Counted from the stretch's first letter, positions 45,806-54,426 are shown. The stretch is DNA of 64,000 nucleotides from Streptomyces sp. 1222.5 (GCF_900105245.1 NZ_FNSZ01000001.1:310001-374000); one strand, 5' to 3'. Notes: a model not told the origin generated them from the letters alone. A program made the numbers and translations.

Positions 45806-46318
45806 ATGACCGTGCTGCATGGTGCCTTAATCGTACTCCGCCCGAGCGTCACCGAGGACGTTCCCGCCCTGGCGGCCATCCGGGCCACTCCCGAGGTACT
45901 TGCCCGATGGAAGGGTGCGGACGATCTCGAAGCCGACGTCGCAGCCGGCCTCGAAGACGACGGCTGCCACTGCCTGACCGTTCACCACCAGCAGCGAATC
46001 ATCGGCATGATCCAGTGGTATTCCGAGGAAGACCCCGACTACCGGCACGCCGGTATCGACATCTTCCTCGACCCCGCCGTGCACGGCGGCGGACTGGGCA
46101 CCGACGCCGTACGCACACTGGCCCGCCACCTCATCCACGATCGCGGCTACCACCGGCTGGTCATCGATCCGGCGGCCGACAACACCGCGGCGATCCGCTG
46201 CTACGAGAAGGTCGGGTTCCGCCCGGTCGGCATCATGCGGCAGTACGAGCGCGGTCCGGACGACACCTGGCACGACGGCCTCTTGATGGATCTACTGGCC
46301 TCGGAGCTGACGCGCTGA
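45806..46318 (+). CDS. GNAT acetyltransferase, AAC(6')/RimJ-like
   Basis: A 170-residue GNAT: IVLRPSVTEDVPALAAIRAT, IDIFLDPAVHGGGLGTDAVR (acetyl-CoA-binding motif A near 88-107), HDRGYHRLVIDPAADNTAAI and CYEKVGFRPVGIMRQYERGP, then a conserved WHDGLLMDLL end. This order resembles the AAC(6') aminoglycoside and RimJ/RimL groups. The substrate cannot be told; resistance is possible but not shown. The start at ATG 45806 is uncertain, with an in-frame GTG at 45794 and no good Shine-Dalgarno. Confidence 0.82.
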   Translation: MTVLHGALIVLRPSVTEDVPALAAIRATPEVLARWKGADDLEADVAAGLEDDGCHCLTVHHQQRIIGMIQWYSEEDPDYRHAGIDIFLDPAVHGGGLGTDAVRTLARHLIHDRGYHRLVIDPAADNTAAIRCYEKVGFRPVGIMRQYERGPDDTWHDGLLMDLLASELTR

Positions 46319-46458
46319 GCCCTCCCCCGTGGCGTCGTCCGGTGACCGGAGAACGATCGTGCGCGCCCTCTGGCCTTCGGTCTCCTGCTGCCTTTAGGTT
46401 CGGTGCTGCGGGATCACCGAACCTCGTCAACTGCCGTTCCTCTTGGGAGCTTCACTCG

Positions 46459-46665
46459 TGAGTGAGCCTAGTCCCCGTCTGCGTCAGACGCTCGCGTCCT
46501 GGGAGGAAGCTCCGGGATGTGGGAGCAGTCCGCCGGAACGCCAGGACGTCCGCGTGGACCCCGGATCAGTTCACCGAGATGGCCGGCTGGATGGCGAGCA
46601 CGGCGGCGGACATCACGCGCGCCGCGGACGCGATCTCGACCATGAAGCCGGGGGCTGACAGGTGA
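46459..46665 (+). pseudogene. eroded small gene preceding the metallopeptidase cassette
   Basis: GTG 46459 begins MSEPSPRLRQTLASWEEAPG, then protein-like sequence continues in another frame as SAWTPDQFTEMAGWMASTAA...AADAISTMKPGADR, whose TGA overlaps the GTG start of the next gene (GTGA). The pieces look like the two ends of a small helical regulator or partner whose middle is lost. In comparable Streptomyces loci an XRE regulator or small protein sits here, but that is recollection, not proof. Confidence 0.45.
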
Positions 46666-47237
46666 GGAGCGCTCCCCGGCTGGCCAAGGAGCAGAAGCAG
46701 CTGACGTCCGAGCTGATCTCCGCCGTCGCCGGCCGAGTCGAGGTTCCCGCGGAGCCGACGGTCCTGTTCGAGGCGCTGTGCTCTGCCATGGGTGAGCGAC
46801 GCGGCCGGCCCACGACGCTCAGCATCCGGGAGTTCCCGAAGGACATCGCCCACGGCACGACCGGGCTCTGGCTGGACCTCGAAGGCCAGGATCTCGTGGT
46901 CATCGAGGAGAACCTGACTCCAGACCACCAGTTGGTGGTTCTCGGGCACGAACTCTGGCACATGCATGCCGGTCACTCGGGACACGGCATCGGCAGCGGG
47001 GCGATGGCCGCACGAGTGGCTCTCACCGCGGAGATCGACTGGCCGGAAATCGTCCGTCGCGTCGCCGCCCGTAGCCACTCGGTTCAGGAGGACGAGGTCG
47101 CGGCGGAGAAGTTCGGACTGCTCATGGGCAGCCAGATGCGCACCTGGCTGCTCGACCCCGGCGCCGCCGGTGTGCAGCTCGACGAGGTGGCGCGACGTAT
47201 CAACGCCGCCTTGGGGTACCCCGGAGTGCGGGGATGA
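46662..47237 (+). CDS. ImmA/IrrE-like metallopeptidase ('toxin component' family)
   Basis: A 191-residue protein with a zinc-peptidase motif HELWH at 96-100 (HExxH) in LVVLGHELWHMHAGHSGHG, and a downstream EDEVAAEKFGLLMG helix that could supply the third ligand. The N-terminal 60 residues resemble the start of ImmA-like proteins, which cleave partner repressors. Related Streptomyces proteins are labelled toxin-antitoxin toxin component without firm evidence. The GTG start overlaps the stop of the eroded gene, and a MAB_1171c gene follows 4 bp later. Confidence 0.8.
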   Translation: MRSAPRLAKEQKQLTSELISAVAGRVEVPAEPTVLFEALCSAMGERRGRPTTLSIREFPKDIAHGTTGLWLDLEGQDLVVIEENLTPDHQLVVLGHELWHMHAGHSGHGIGSGAMAARVALTAEIDWPEIVRRVAARSHSVQEDEVAAEKFGLLMGSQMRTWLLDPGAAGVQLDEVARRINAALGYPGVRG

Positions 47238-47241
47238 CCGC

Positions 47242-48435
47242 GTGAACATGGGCGACTTGGTCTACAACCCCTACACCGGCGTCGCGATCCTCCTCGTGGT
47301 TGTGCTGTTGTACAAGGTGCCGGCCTTCGTCAGGGCCTGGCGCAATCCTCTGGTCCGCCAGGTGGGCGGGCTGCTCACGGTGGCCTGCTGCGTCTTCATC
47401 TTCGTCGTACCCTCAACCATCAAGAGGGTCAACCAGGTCACGGGGGTCACGAACTTCTCGGCACCGTGGGTCTACAGCCTGCTCACGGGCTTCTGTGCCT
47501 CGTGTCTGCTGCTGATCATCAAGTGGCGGGGCGGGCTCCAGGTGAAGGTCCGGCGCGCCACCATCTGGGTCTACGGCAGCTACGGGGCGGTCGTCACCGC
47601 GCTCTGGGTGCTCTTCGCGCTCGGTGACCACCACGTCGAACGAGTCAAGGACCTGGACACGTACTACGCCACCACCCTGTACATGCGCGAGATGGTCGTT
47701 CTGTACCTGCTCGCGCACACCGTGGCCGTCCTGATCACCTCCGCCCTGCTGTGGAGCTGGGAGAGCCGCGTGCGCGGCACCGGCTGGCTGCACGTCGGAG
47801 TGGTCGTCCTCGGCGTCGGCTACGCGCTGAACCTGGCCTACGACGTCGCCAAGGTGATCCCGGTGGTGGCTCGGTGGACCGGTCGGACCGGTCTCGACTG
47901 GATGAGCACCGACCTGGCGCCGCTGATCGCCTCGCTCGGCGGACTGCTCATCGGCATCGGATTCGTCCTGCCGCACGCCGCCGAGCGCTTCTCCCACCGG
48001 TGGAGTGCCCGCCGCCTGTACTGGGCCCTGCGCCCCTTGGGCCGCGTCCTGCGGATGGTCCCCGCGGCATCGGCGCCCGTGGCGCTCGGCCGGTTCGAGT
48101 CGCTGGACCTGCGCCTGACGCACCGGCAGACCTTCATCCGGGATGCCCTGCGGCAGGTGAGCCCCTTCATGGACGCCGCCCTGCGCGAGGCGACCCGGGA
48201 GCGGCACCTCGCCGCCGGCGACGATCCCGCCGCGGCCGCGGCCGCGGCGGACGCCGCCGTCATCCTTGATGCCGTCCCACGACTGCACGTCAGCAGCATG
48301 CCCGAACACCCGGTGGAGCGACCGGCGGAGAGCATGCGGGACCTGGCCGCGATCTCGCGCGCCATTCGCCGCTCTCCGCGTGTGCGGTCCACACACCGGG
48401 CAGTGCCCAACCAAGAAGAGAGCGTGAACTCATGA
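47242..48435 (+). CDS. MAB_1171c-family integral membrane protein (DUF6545 C-terminal domain)
   Basis: A 397-residue protein. Seven or eight membrane helices in residues 1-260 (VAILLVVVLLYKVPAFV, LLTVACCVFIFVVPS, MVVLYLLAHTVAVLITSALL, LIASLGGLLIGIGFVLP), then a soluble C-terminal region with LYWALRPLGRVLRM and FESLDLRLTHRQTFIRDALR, the DUF6545 pattern. Some are annotated as putative transporters, with no demonstrated substrate. GTG 47242 has GCGGGGA 7 nt upstream. Its stop overlaps the FAD monooxygenase start (ATGA), so the three genes are translationally coupled. Confidence 0.82.
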   Translation: MNMGDLVYNPYTGVAILLVVVLLYKVPAFVRAWRNPLVRQVGGLLTVACCVFIFVVPSTIKRVNQVTGVTNFSAPWVYSLLTGFCASCLLLIIKWRGGLQVKVRRATIWVYGSYGAVVTALWVLFALGDHHVERVKDLDTYYATTLYMREMVVLYLLAHTVAVLITSALLWSWESRVRGTGWLHVGVVVLGVGYALNLAYDVAKVIPVVARWTGRTGLDWMSTDLAPLIASLGGLLIGIGFVLPHAAERFSHRWSARRLYWALRPLGRVLRMVPAASAPVALGRFESLDLRLTHRQTFIRDALRQVSPFMDAALREATRERHLAAGDDPAAAAAAADAAVILDAVPRLHVSSMPEHPVERPAESMRDLAAISRAIRRSPRVRSTHRAVPNQEESVNS

Positions 48436-49859
48436 GCGCGAGAGCCGCCATATCCACCACCGTCCACGCCGATGCCGATCAAAGGGCGATCGTCATCGGC
48501 GGCGGCCTGACCGGGATGCTCGCCGCGCAGGCTCTCGCCGGTGAGGCGCACGTCACCGTCATCGAACGTGACACGCTCCCCGCCGCTCCGGAGCCACGGA
48601 AGGGGCTGCCGCAGGCGCACCACGCGCACCTGCTGTGGTCCGGCGGAGCGGACGCCATCGAAACGCTCCTGCCGGGAACGGCCGAGGCTCTGGCCGGGCG
48701 CGGCGCACGCCGCATACCGCTGACCACCGGCATGGTCGGCTTGAGTCCACAGGGTTGGTTCCGCCGCTGGGACGAGAGCCACTACGTGATCGGCTGCACT
48801 CGTGACCTCCTGGACGCGGTTGTCCGCGACCTGACGCGGAAGCACGCCGGCGATCGCATCACCCTTCTGCAGCGGACGGAGGTGCTGGGCCTGGAAGGCG
48901 ATGCCTCCGCCGTCACCGGCGTTCGTATTCTCCGGGAAGGGGGCGAGGAGGAGACCCTCTCCGCCGGCCTCGTCATCGACGCGAGCGGCCGGGCCTCTCG
49001 CACCCCGCAGTGGTTGGGCGTCCTGGGCGTGCGGGCGCCGGCCTGCCGGGTGGTCGACTCCGGGCTCGTCTACGCCAGCCGGCTCTACCGGGCACCCGAG
49101 AAGACCCACCACATGGCGTGGCCCATCATCAACATCCAGGCCGTCAACCGCGGCGAGGGCCCCGGCCAGTCCGGCGTCATCCTGCCTGTCGAGGACGGCC
49201 GCTGGCTCGTCACCCTCTCCGGGACCAAGGGTGGGCAGCCCACCGGCGACAACGACGACTTCCTGCCGTTCGCGCGGCGGCTGCGGCACCCCGTCGTCGG
49301 CGAGCTGATCGAGAACCTCACCCCGCTGACCGACACCCGGATCAGCCGGACCACGGTGAACAGCCGACGGCTCTACGAGAAGACCGCCATGCCGCAGGGC
49401 TTCGTCGTCCTCGGTGACGCGGTGGCCGCCTACAACCCGGCCTACGGGCACGGCATGTCCGTAGCGGCCTTGAGCGCGCTCACGCTCCGGGACACCGTAC
49501 GCCGATACGGCTGGGCCGACCCGGGAGTGTCCCGGCGTGCGCAGAAGGGCGTGGCCGCTCACGTGAACACGGCCTGGACCTTCGCCGCCGGATCCGACGT
49601 CTTCTATCCCGGAGCCACCGAGAACGGCCCCACACTGGGCGAGCGCGTCGCCGCGCGATTCGTGGACCGGCTGATCTACACCGCGACCGGTTCCGGACGC
49701 GTGGCGCGCGGCGTCACCGACGTCATGACGCTCCAGGCCGGCCCGCACACGCTCGCCCGCCCCGGCACCCTGGTCGCGGCCATCCGCGGCCCTCTCAAAC
49801 CGCAGCTGTCCCAGCCCCCGCTGACGGCCGAGGAACGTCAGGCCCTCGCTGCGACCTGA
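48432..49859 (+). CDS. FAD-dependent monooxygenase of the MAB_1171c cassette
   Basis: A 475-residue flavoprotein. The N-terminal Rossmann motif (IVIGGGLTGMLAAQALAG), the CTRDLLDAVVRDL helix and the FAD ribityl motif GDAVAAYNPAYGHGMSVAAL are present, so it belongs with PHBH/RebC-type monooxygenases or halogenase-like flavoenzymes; no halogenase WxWxIP motif is seen. The ATG overlaps the membrane protein's stop. A strong hairpin lies just after the stop. It presumably oxidises a hydrophobic substrate linked to the upstream membrane protein. Confidence 0.87.
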   Translation: MSARAAISTTVHADADQRAIVIGGGLTGMLAAQALAGEAHVTVIERDTLPAAPEPRKGLPQAHHAHLLWSGGADAIETLLPGTAEALAGRGARRIPLTTGMVGLSPQGWFRRWDESHYVIGCTRDLLDAVVRDLTRKHAGDRITLLQRTEVLGLEGDASAVTGVRILREGGEEETLSAGLVIDASGRASRTPQWLGVLGVRAPACRVVDSGLVYASRLYRAPEKTHHMAWPIINIQAVNRGEGPGQSGVILPVEDGRWLVTLSGTKGGQPTGDNDDFLPFARRLRHPVVGELIENLTPLTDTRISRTTVNSRRLYEKTAMPQGFVVLGDAVAAYNPAYGHGMSVAALSALTLRDTVRRYGWADPGVSRRAQKGVAAHVNTAWTFAAGSDVFYPGATENGPTLGERVAARFVDRLIYTATGSGRVARGVTDVMTLQAGPHTLARPGTLVAAIRGPLKPQLSQPPLTAEERQALAAT

Positions 49860-49875
49860 CCGATCTGACCTGGGA

Positions 49876-49918
49876 CCGCGGCTCGGGACGGCCTTTTCCT
49901 GACTGCCCCGAGCCGCGG
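49876..49918. terminator. terminator between convergent genes
   Basis: CCGCGGCTCGGG pairs with CCCCGAGCCGCGG across an 18-bp loop containing TTTT. It lies 17 bp after the FAD monooxygenase stop and 13 bp before the DUF305 gene's stop, so it can serve both. Confidence 0.85.
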
Positions 49919-49930
49919 ACCGGCCGGTTC

Positions 49931-50596
49931 CTACTGCTTGCCGAGGATCTTGTTCATCTCGGCGATCTCGGCCGACTGCGAGGTGACGATGGACTTGGCC
50001 ATCGTCGTCGCGGGCCCGTAGGCGCCCTTGGCCTGCTCGGTCTTCGCCATCTCGATGGCACCCCGGTGGTGGCTGACCATCATCTGCACGAACGCCTCGT
50101 CGAAGGAGTCACCGGACAGGTCCTTCAGCTTGCCCATGTCGTCGCCCGACATCATGCCGGGCATGGACGAGTGGTCCATGCCGGGCATCGACGAGTGGTC
50201 CATGCCGGACGTCCCGGCGTGCGGGACCTTCTCGCCCCAGGCCTTCAGCCAGCCCGACATGGTGTTGATCTCCGGATCCTGCGCCTGCTTGATCTTGGCC
50301 GCGAGGTCCTTCACCCGCTGCGACTTCGCGCGCGACGGCGCCAGGTCGGCCATGGCCACGGCCTGCCGGTGGTGCGGGATCATCCCCAGCGCGAACGACT
50401 CGTCCTGCCCGTTGTGGCTGCCCTGCGCAGCCGGTGCGGTGGCCGACGCCCTGGCGGAGGACCTCGCCCCCATGCCGTGGCCCGCGTGCTTGGAGGAGGA
50501 GGACTCACTGCTGCCGCAGGCGGCCAGGATCACCGCAGCGACGGCGGCAGCGGCCGGCACGGCGGTCCGGCGGATGAGAGAACGGCGAAATGCCAT
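49931..50596 (-). CDS. DUF305 family lipoprotein
   Basis: A 221-residue secreted lipoprotein. The signal peptide ends in a lipobox LAAC (Cys near 27), followed by a Ser/His-rich linker. Two DUF305 repeats follow with paired-His motifs GMIPHHRQAVAMA and MMVSHHRGAIEMA, separated by a Met/His-rich HSSMPGMDHSSMPGMM insert, which could bind copper or other soft metals. ATG 50596 has AAGGAG 11 nt upstream. It is 103 bp downstream of the DUF6153 gene. DUF305 proteins are often copper-associated; function here is inferred. Confidence 0.9.
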   Translation of the reverse strand: MAFRRSLIRRTAVPAAAAVAAVILAACGSSESSSSKHAGHGMGARSSARASATAPAAQGSHNGQDESFALGMIPHHRQAVAMADLAPSRAKSQRVKDLAAKIKQAQDPEINTMSGWLKAWGEKVPHAGTSGMDHSSMPGMDHSSMPGMMSGDDMGKLKDLSGDSFDEAFVQMMVSHHRGAIEMAKTEQAKGAYGPATTMAKSIVTSQSAEIAEMNKILGKQ

Positions 50597-50699
50597 GGAA
50601 GTACAGCTCCTTGAGTGCCCGCGCCCACGCGCGGGAAGAAACGGATACAGACACACCGGGGCACACCACCCGCCTCGGGCGAGTGCTGTGCGGGCGCCT

Positions 50700-51122
50700 C
50701 TAGATCCGCAGAAGCTGCAGCTCGGAAAGATCCGGCGGAGCGCGTCCGTCCACCGCTCCGGCGGCGGGAACGCCGCCGGCGGTCGCTGCGGGCTGGACGG
50801 CAGCGGGTGACGGCATCAAGGCCGGCGGAATGTAGGCAGCGGCCGTACCGCCCGCTGCGCACGTTCCGCCCGCATGATCCATGGCCATACCGCCGTCGCC
50901 CGCGTCCGACAGGTGCCGGCAGTCTTCACCGCCCGTATGGGCGAGTGCGGGCCGATGCCCGTGGCCCGTCGACTGTGCGGCCATCAGGGCGTGCTGTCCC
51001 GTTGCCGGCATACCGGCGGGCGACAGGGAGTGCATCCCCAGCACCCCCGCCACCACGGCGAGGACCAGCCACATCCAGCGCGCAGGACTCACCTCGGAGT
51101 TGGTGCGCGCGCTGGACATCAT
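50700..51122 (-). CDS. DUF6153 family protein
   Basis: A 140-residue protein with an N-terminal hydrophobic segment (WMWLVLAVVAGVLGMHSL), then a His/Met-rich outside segment with two Cys (GEDCRHL and GGTCAAGG) and a Pro/Ala-rich tail. This is the DUF6153 pattern seen beside DUF305 genes in Streptomyces. An inverted repeat ACCCAT-CGT-ATGGGT lies at 51125-51139, directly before the start, and could be an operator. A metal-handling role is suggested by the neighbours only. Confidence 0.78.
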   Translation of the reverse strand: MMSSARTNSEVSPARWMWLVLAVVAGVLGMHSLSPAGMPATGQHALMAAQSTGHGHRPALAHTGGEDCRHLSDAGDGGMAMDHAGGTCAAGGTAAAYIPPALMPSPAAVQPAATAGGVPAAGAVDGRAPPDLSELQLLRI

Positions 51123-51214
51123 GGACCCATCGTATGGGTGCTGCATTCCTCGGGGGCGCAACGGCCCTTCAAGTGCCGCATGCCACACCCCTTCCCCGCC
51201 GGTGTCCGCAACGT

Positions 51215-51624
51215 TCAGTCCTCGACGGCGCGCCGTACGCGGCGGGAGGGTGAGAACGCGTAGAGGTCCAGGATGTCCGGGGGTTCGGCGATGCCCGGGC
51301 CGCCCGCCCGGACCCACGCCGTGATGTCGGCTGTGGCGTCGGTGTCGTTGACCAGTCCGAGCCACGCCGGTCTGCCGCCCGCGGCCCGGCCCGCCGGGGA
51401 GGGCTGTACGACGATGACGTTGGCCTGTTCGCAGGCGTCGAGGCAATTGACCGCGCGGACCTGCGCGATCGGACCCAGCTCGGCCCTGAGTGTGGCGAGC
51501 TGGGCCGCGTGGTCGACGCCGGGACCTTGGCGGTGCCGCAGCAGCAGCCCCGGCACACCGTGACCGTGCACCTCGGCGTGGCCTGCTCCTTGTCCGCCTT
51601 GCCGCGGCTCGTGCGGCGGCTCAT
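51215..51624 (-). pseudogene. frameshifted (2Fe-2S) ferredoxin-domain protein
   Basis: The reading starts MSRRTSRGKADKEQATPRCT with the Cys-rich VCRGCCCGTAKVP motif. It then needs a one-base shift near 51522-51530 (a GGG/GG run) to continue as GVDHAAQLATLRAELGPIAQ...VNCLDACEQANVIVVQPSP and on to the stop. The two halves together are a thioredoxin-like 2Fe-2S ferredoxin with cluster cysteines in both. Without the shift the product is truncated soon after. Its ATG overlaps the ATPase stop (ATGA). A sequencing error cannot be excluded. Confidence 0.75.
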
Positions 51625-53597
51625 GCGGCGGCCCGCTTCCACGCAGCCTCGCGCAGCAGTCGCAGGCCGTTGAGGCCGACGATGACGGTGGAGCCCTCGT
51701 GGCCCGCGACACCGAGTGGCAGCGGCAGAGTGCTCGCCAGGTCCCAGATCACCAGGCCCGTGATGAACAGACCGGCGATGACGAGGTTCTGCACGACCAG
51801 GGCGCGGGCCCGGCGCGACAGCGAGATCACGGCCGGAACGGTGGCGAGTTCGTCGCGGACGACGACCGCGTCCGCGGTCTCCAGCGCCAGGTCGGAGCCG
51901 GCCCTGCCCATGGCGACACCGGTGTGGGCTGCGGCCAGCGCCGGGGCGTCGTTGACGCCGTCGCCGACGACCAGCACCTTGCGGCCGGCGGATTCCAGTT
52001 CCCTGACAGCGCTCACCTTGTGCTGCGGCAGCAGGCCGGCGCGTACGTCCTCGATGCCGACTTCCTCGGCGAGGCGGGCGGCGGCACGGGGGTTGTCGCC
52101 GGTGAGCAGCACGGGCGCCGTACCGGTCAGGGAGACCAGTGCCCCGACGGTCCGGGCCGCGTCGGGGCGGAGCCGGTCGGCGATGCCGAGCAGGCCCACC
52201 GGCCGGCCGTCCACGGTGACCAGCACGGCCGTACGGCCCTCTTCCTCCAGTGCGGCGGCGAGGACCGCGGCGCGGGCGGACGAGGAGTCCGTGGCCCCGG
52301 TCAGCAGCCGGGCGGGTGTGCCGACCGCGACGACCTGTCCCTCGACGGTCGCGGTGACGCCCACGCCGGGGGTCGAGTCGAAGTCCTCCGCGAGCGGCAG
52401 GGACAGCCCCCGCTCCCGGGCCGCTTCCACGATCGCCCGCGCCAGTGGGTGCTCGCTCGGGTGCTCCGCAGCGGCCGCGACGCTCAGCAACTCCTCGTCC
52501 GTGAGGCGGGATCGGGCCGGCGACCGGACTTCGGTGACCCGCGGGGTGCCTTCGGTGAGGGTGCCGGTCTTGTCCAGGGCCACCGCGTCGACCTGTCCCA
52601 GGCGTTCCATCACCACGGCCGACTTCACCAGGACCCCGTGCCGTCCGGCGTTGGCGATCGCCGACAGCAGCGGCGGCATGGTGGCCAGCACCACGGCACA
52701 CGGCGAGGCCACGATCATGAAGGTCATGGCCCGCAGAAGGGAGCCGTCGAGGTCCGCGCCGAAGGCGAGGGGCACCAGGAACACGGCGAGGGTGGCGGCC
52801 ACCATGCCGAGGGAATAGCGCTGCTCGACCTTCTCGATGAACAGCTGTGTCGGCGCCTTGGTCTCCGACGCCTCCTCGACCATGCGCACGATCCGGGCGA
52901 TCACCGAGTCCGACGCGTCACGCTCCACACGCACGCGCAGCGCGCCGGTGCCGTTGAGGGTGCCGGCGAAGACCTCGTCGCCCTTGTCCTTGGCCACCGG
53001 CAGGGGCTCGCCGGTGATGGTCGCCTGATCGACGTCACTGGCCCCGTCGAGGACCCGGCCGTCGACGCCGACACGTTCGCCGGGCCGCACCAGGACGGTG
53101 TCGCCGACCGCGAGATCCGCGACGGGGACCACATGCCCGGTGCCGTCGTGCGCCAGGCGCGTCGCCGTGGCGGGCGCGAGGTCCAGCAGCCCGCGCACGG
53201 AGTCGGCGGTCCGTGCGGTGGCCAGCGCCTCCAGCGCGCCGGACGTGGCGAAGATGACGATCAGCAGTGCGCCGTCCGTCACCTGCCCGATCGCCGCCGC
53301 CCCGAGCGCGGCCACGACCATCAGCAGGTCCACATCGAGGGTCTTCTCCCTGAGCGCCTGTAGCCCCGCCCGACCGGGCTCCCAGCCGCCGGCCGCGTAG
53401 GTGAGCGCGTACAGCGGACCCCAGGCCCAGGCCGGGGCGCCGGTCAGCTGCAGCGGCAGGGCGAGCAGGAAGAGGACGAGAGCGGCGGCCGCCCACCGTG
53501 CCTCGGGCAGGGCGAGGACGCGGGTACGGCGTCGGGGCGCATCGCCCTCCCGCATGGGGACGGCCTTGCCGGTGGGGGCCGGAGCGAGGGTTGTCAC
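51621..53597 (-). CDS. P1B-4-type heavy-metal P-type ATPase (CtpJ/CtpD/CoaT-like)
   Basis: A 658-residue metal efflux pump. Membrane segments from about 30, an actuator loop with TITGEPLPV, helix with SPC (IVASPCAVVLATMP), phosphorylation site DKTGTLTEG, EHPLARAI in the ATP-binding domain, GDGVNDAPAL and a last helix with HEGSTVIVGLNGLRLL. SPC plus HEGST, with no N-terminal CxxC metal domain, is the P1B-4 signature (Co, Ni, Fe or Zn export). GTG 53597 is a probable start (AAGGA upstream), ATG 53555 the alternative. Divergent from an NmtR-like repressor, with an operator between. The ferredoxin-like gene overlaps its end. Confidence 0.9.
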   Translation of the reverse strand: MTTLAPAPTGKAVPMREGDAPRRRTRVLALPEARWAAAALVLFLLALPLQLTGAPAWAWGPLYALTYAAGGWEPGRAGLQALREKTLDVDLLMVVAALGAAAIGQVTDGALLIVIFATSGALEALATARTADSVRGLLDLAPATATRLAHDGTGHVVPVADLAVGDTVLVRPGERVGVDGRVLDGASDVDQATITGEPLPVAKDKGDEVFAGTLNGTGALRVRVERDASDSVIARIVRMVEEASETKAPTQLFIEKVEQRYSLGMVAATLAVFLVPLAFGADLDGSLLRAMTFMIVASPCAVVLATMPPLLSAIANAGRHGVLVKSAVVMERLGQVDAVALDKTGTLTEGTPRVTEVRSPARSRLTDEELLSVAAAAEHPSEHPLARAIVEAARERGLSLPLAEDFDSTPGVGVTATVEGQVVAVGTPARLLTGATDSSSARAAVLAAALEEEGRTAVLVTVDGRPVGLLGIADRLRPDAARTVGALVSLTGTAPVLLTGDNPRAAARLAEEVGIEDVRAGLLPQHKVSAVRELESAGRKVLVVGDGVNDAPALAAAHTGVAMGRAGSDLALETADAVVVRDELATVPAVISLSRRARALVVQNLVIAGLFITGLVIWDLASTLPLPLGVAGHEGSTVIVGLNGLRLLREAAWKRAAA

Positions 53598-53677
53598 GGA
53601 GATGCGGTCCTTCGAACGGCATGAGCAGACTTCGGGCTTCCGGGTTGCGCGGTGCCACGTAAGCCACCGTACAGGAT

Positions 53678-53695
53678 TGAATGAAGAGTCATTCA
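53678..53695. promoter_or_regulatory. ArsR/SmtB-type operator TGAATGA-N4-TCATTCA
   Basis: A perfect 7-bp inverted repeat in the divergent promoter of the ATPase and the ArsR gene. The related sequence TTCATG follows at 53701-53706. This matches the style of SmtB/NmtR-family operators and should bind the adjacent repressor. Confidence 0.8.
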
Positions 53696-53730
53696 TGCGT
53701 TCATGGGTGGTCGTCCGTAGGATGAAGGCC

Positions 53731-54117
53731 ATGGGCCACGGAGCTGATGCCAAGACCACCGCCACCGCGCGCCAGCGCCTGGAAACACTGGGCGCCGCCG
53801 ACGTGGCCGCCACTCTCCAGGCCTTGGCGACACCCTCCCGGCTGCGGATCCTGGCCCGCCTCCAGGAGGGACCGTGCGCGGCGACCGAACTGGCCGACGC
53901 GGTCGGCATGGAACAGTCCGCCTGCTCGCACCAGCTGCGACTGCTGCGCAACCTGGGACTGGTCACGACCGAGCGCCGGGGCCGATCGATCATCTACGCC
54001 CTCTACGACAACCACGTGGCCGAACTTCTGGAGCAGGCCCTCTACCACCTCGAGCACCTGCGGCTGGGACTGCGCGACGCCTCGGCCACGCCGACCGCGG
54101 CGGCCGAGGCGCACTGA
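53731..54117 (+). CDS. NmtR-like ArsR/SmtB-family metal-sensing repressor
   Basis: A 128-residue winged-helix sensor. Two features point to NmtR: the N-terminus MGHG (NmtR uses Gly2/His3 for Ni/Co), and the alpha-5 ligand motif D-x-H-x10-H-x2-H at Asp93, His95, His106 and His109. The DNA-binding region is MEQSACSHQLRLLRNLGLVT. It would dissociate from DNA with Ni(II) or Co(II) and derepress the divergent P1B-4 ATPase, as NmtR controls CtpJ in mycobacteria. Upstream ATGs (53722 and 53695) would hide the MGHG end, so 53731 is preferred. Confidence 0.87.
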   Translation: MGHGADAKTTATARQRLETLGAADVAATLQALATPSRLRILARLQEGPCAATELADAVGMEQSACSHQLRLLRNLGLVTTERRGRSIIYALYDNHVAELLEQALYHLEHLRLGLRDASATPTAAAEAH

Positions 54118-54426
54118 GGGACGGCCCCAGTTCGGTTCCTCCGCCGGCCGCTGCCGAACGACCTGCCCGGGCTCCGAGCGAGCCGTGCCGGCGGCAGCGG
54201 GCCTAGGAGTCAGGCGAGGTTCGTCAGGGCGTGGACCAGCCCCCACGCCGCCCGCTCGGCCGCGGCCGTCACCTTCCTCAGCGCCCTCGCCACGGACTAC
54301 GAGTGGATGCGGGCCGAAGTCCTCTACTAGCGCCTCTACATGGCCGGCCACGTCGCCAGTGACCTCACCGCGGGAACCCTCCTGGGCGACCCGATCGGCG
54401 ACTACGCACTCGCCGTCAGCGGCCAA
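54118..54426. other. region with a degenerate gene
   Basis: About 300 bp between the ArsR gene and the convergent TetR gene. It holds the PAP2-like relic listed at 54244; nothing else recognised. Confidence 0.4.

Noticed and set aside
46662..48435. Toxin-antitoxin module
   Set aside because: The peptidase is labelled toxin component in related genomes, but no antitoxin is intact here and the membrane and oxidase genes are coupled to it; a plain TA label is not supported.
47838..49748. 636-codon minus-strand frame opposite the FAD monooxygenase and membrane protein
   Set aside because: Shadow frame, no domain; the plus-strand genes are coupled and motif-rich.
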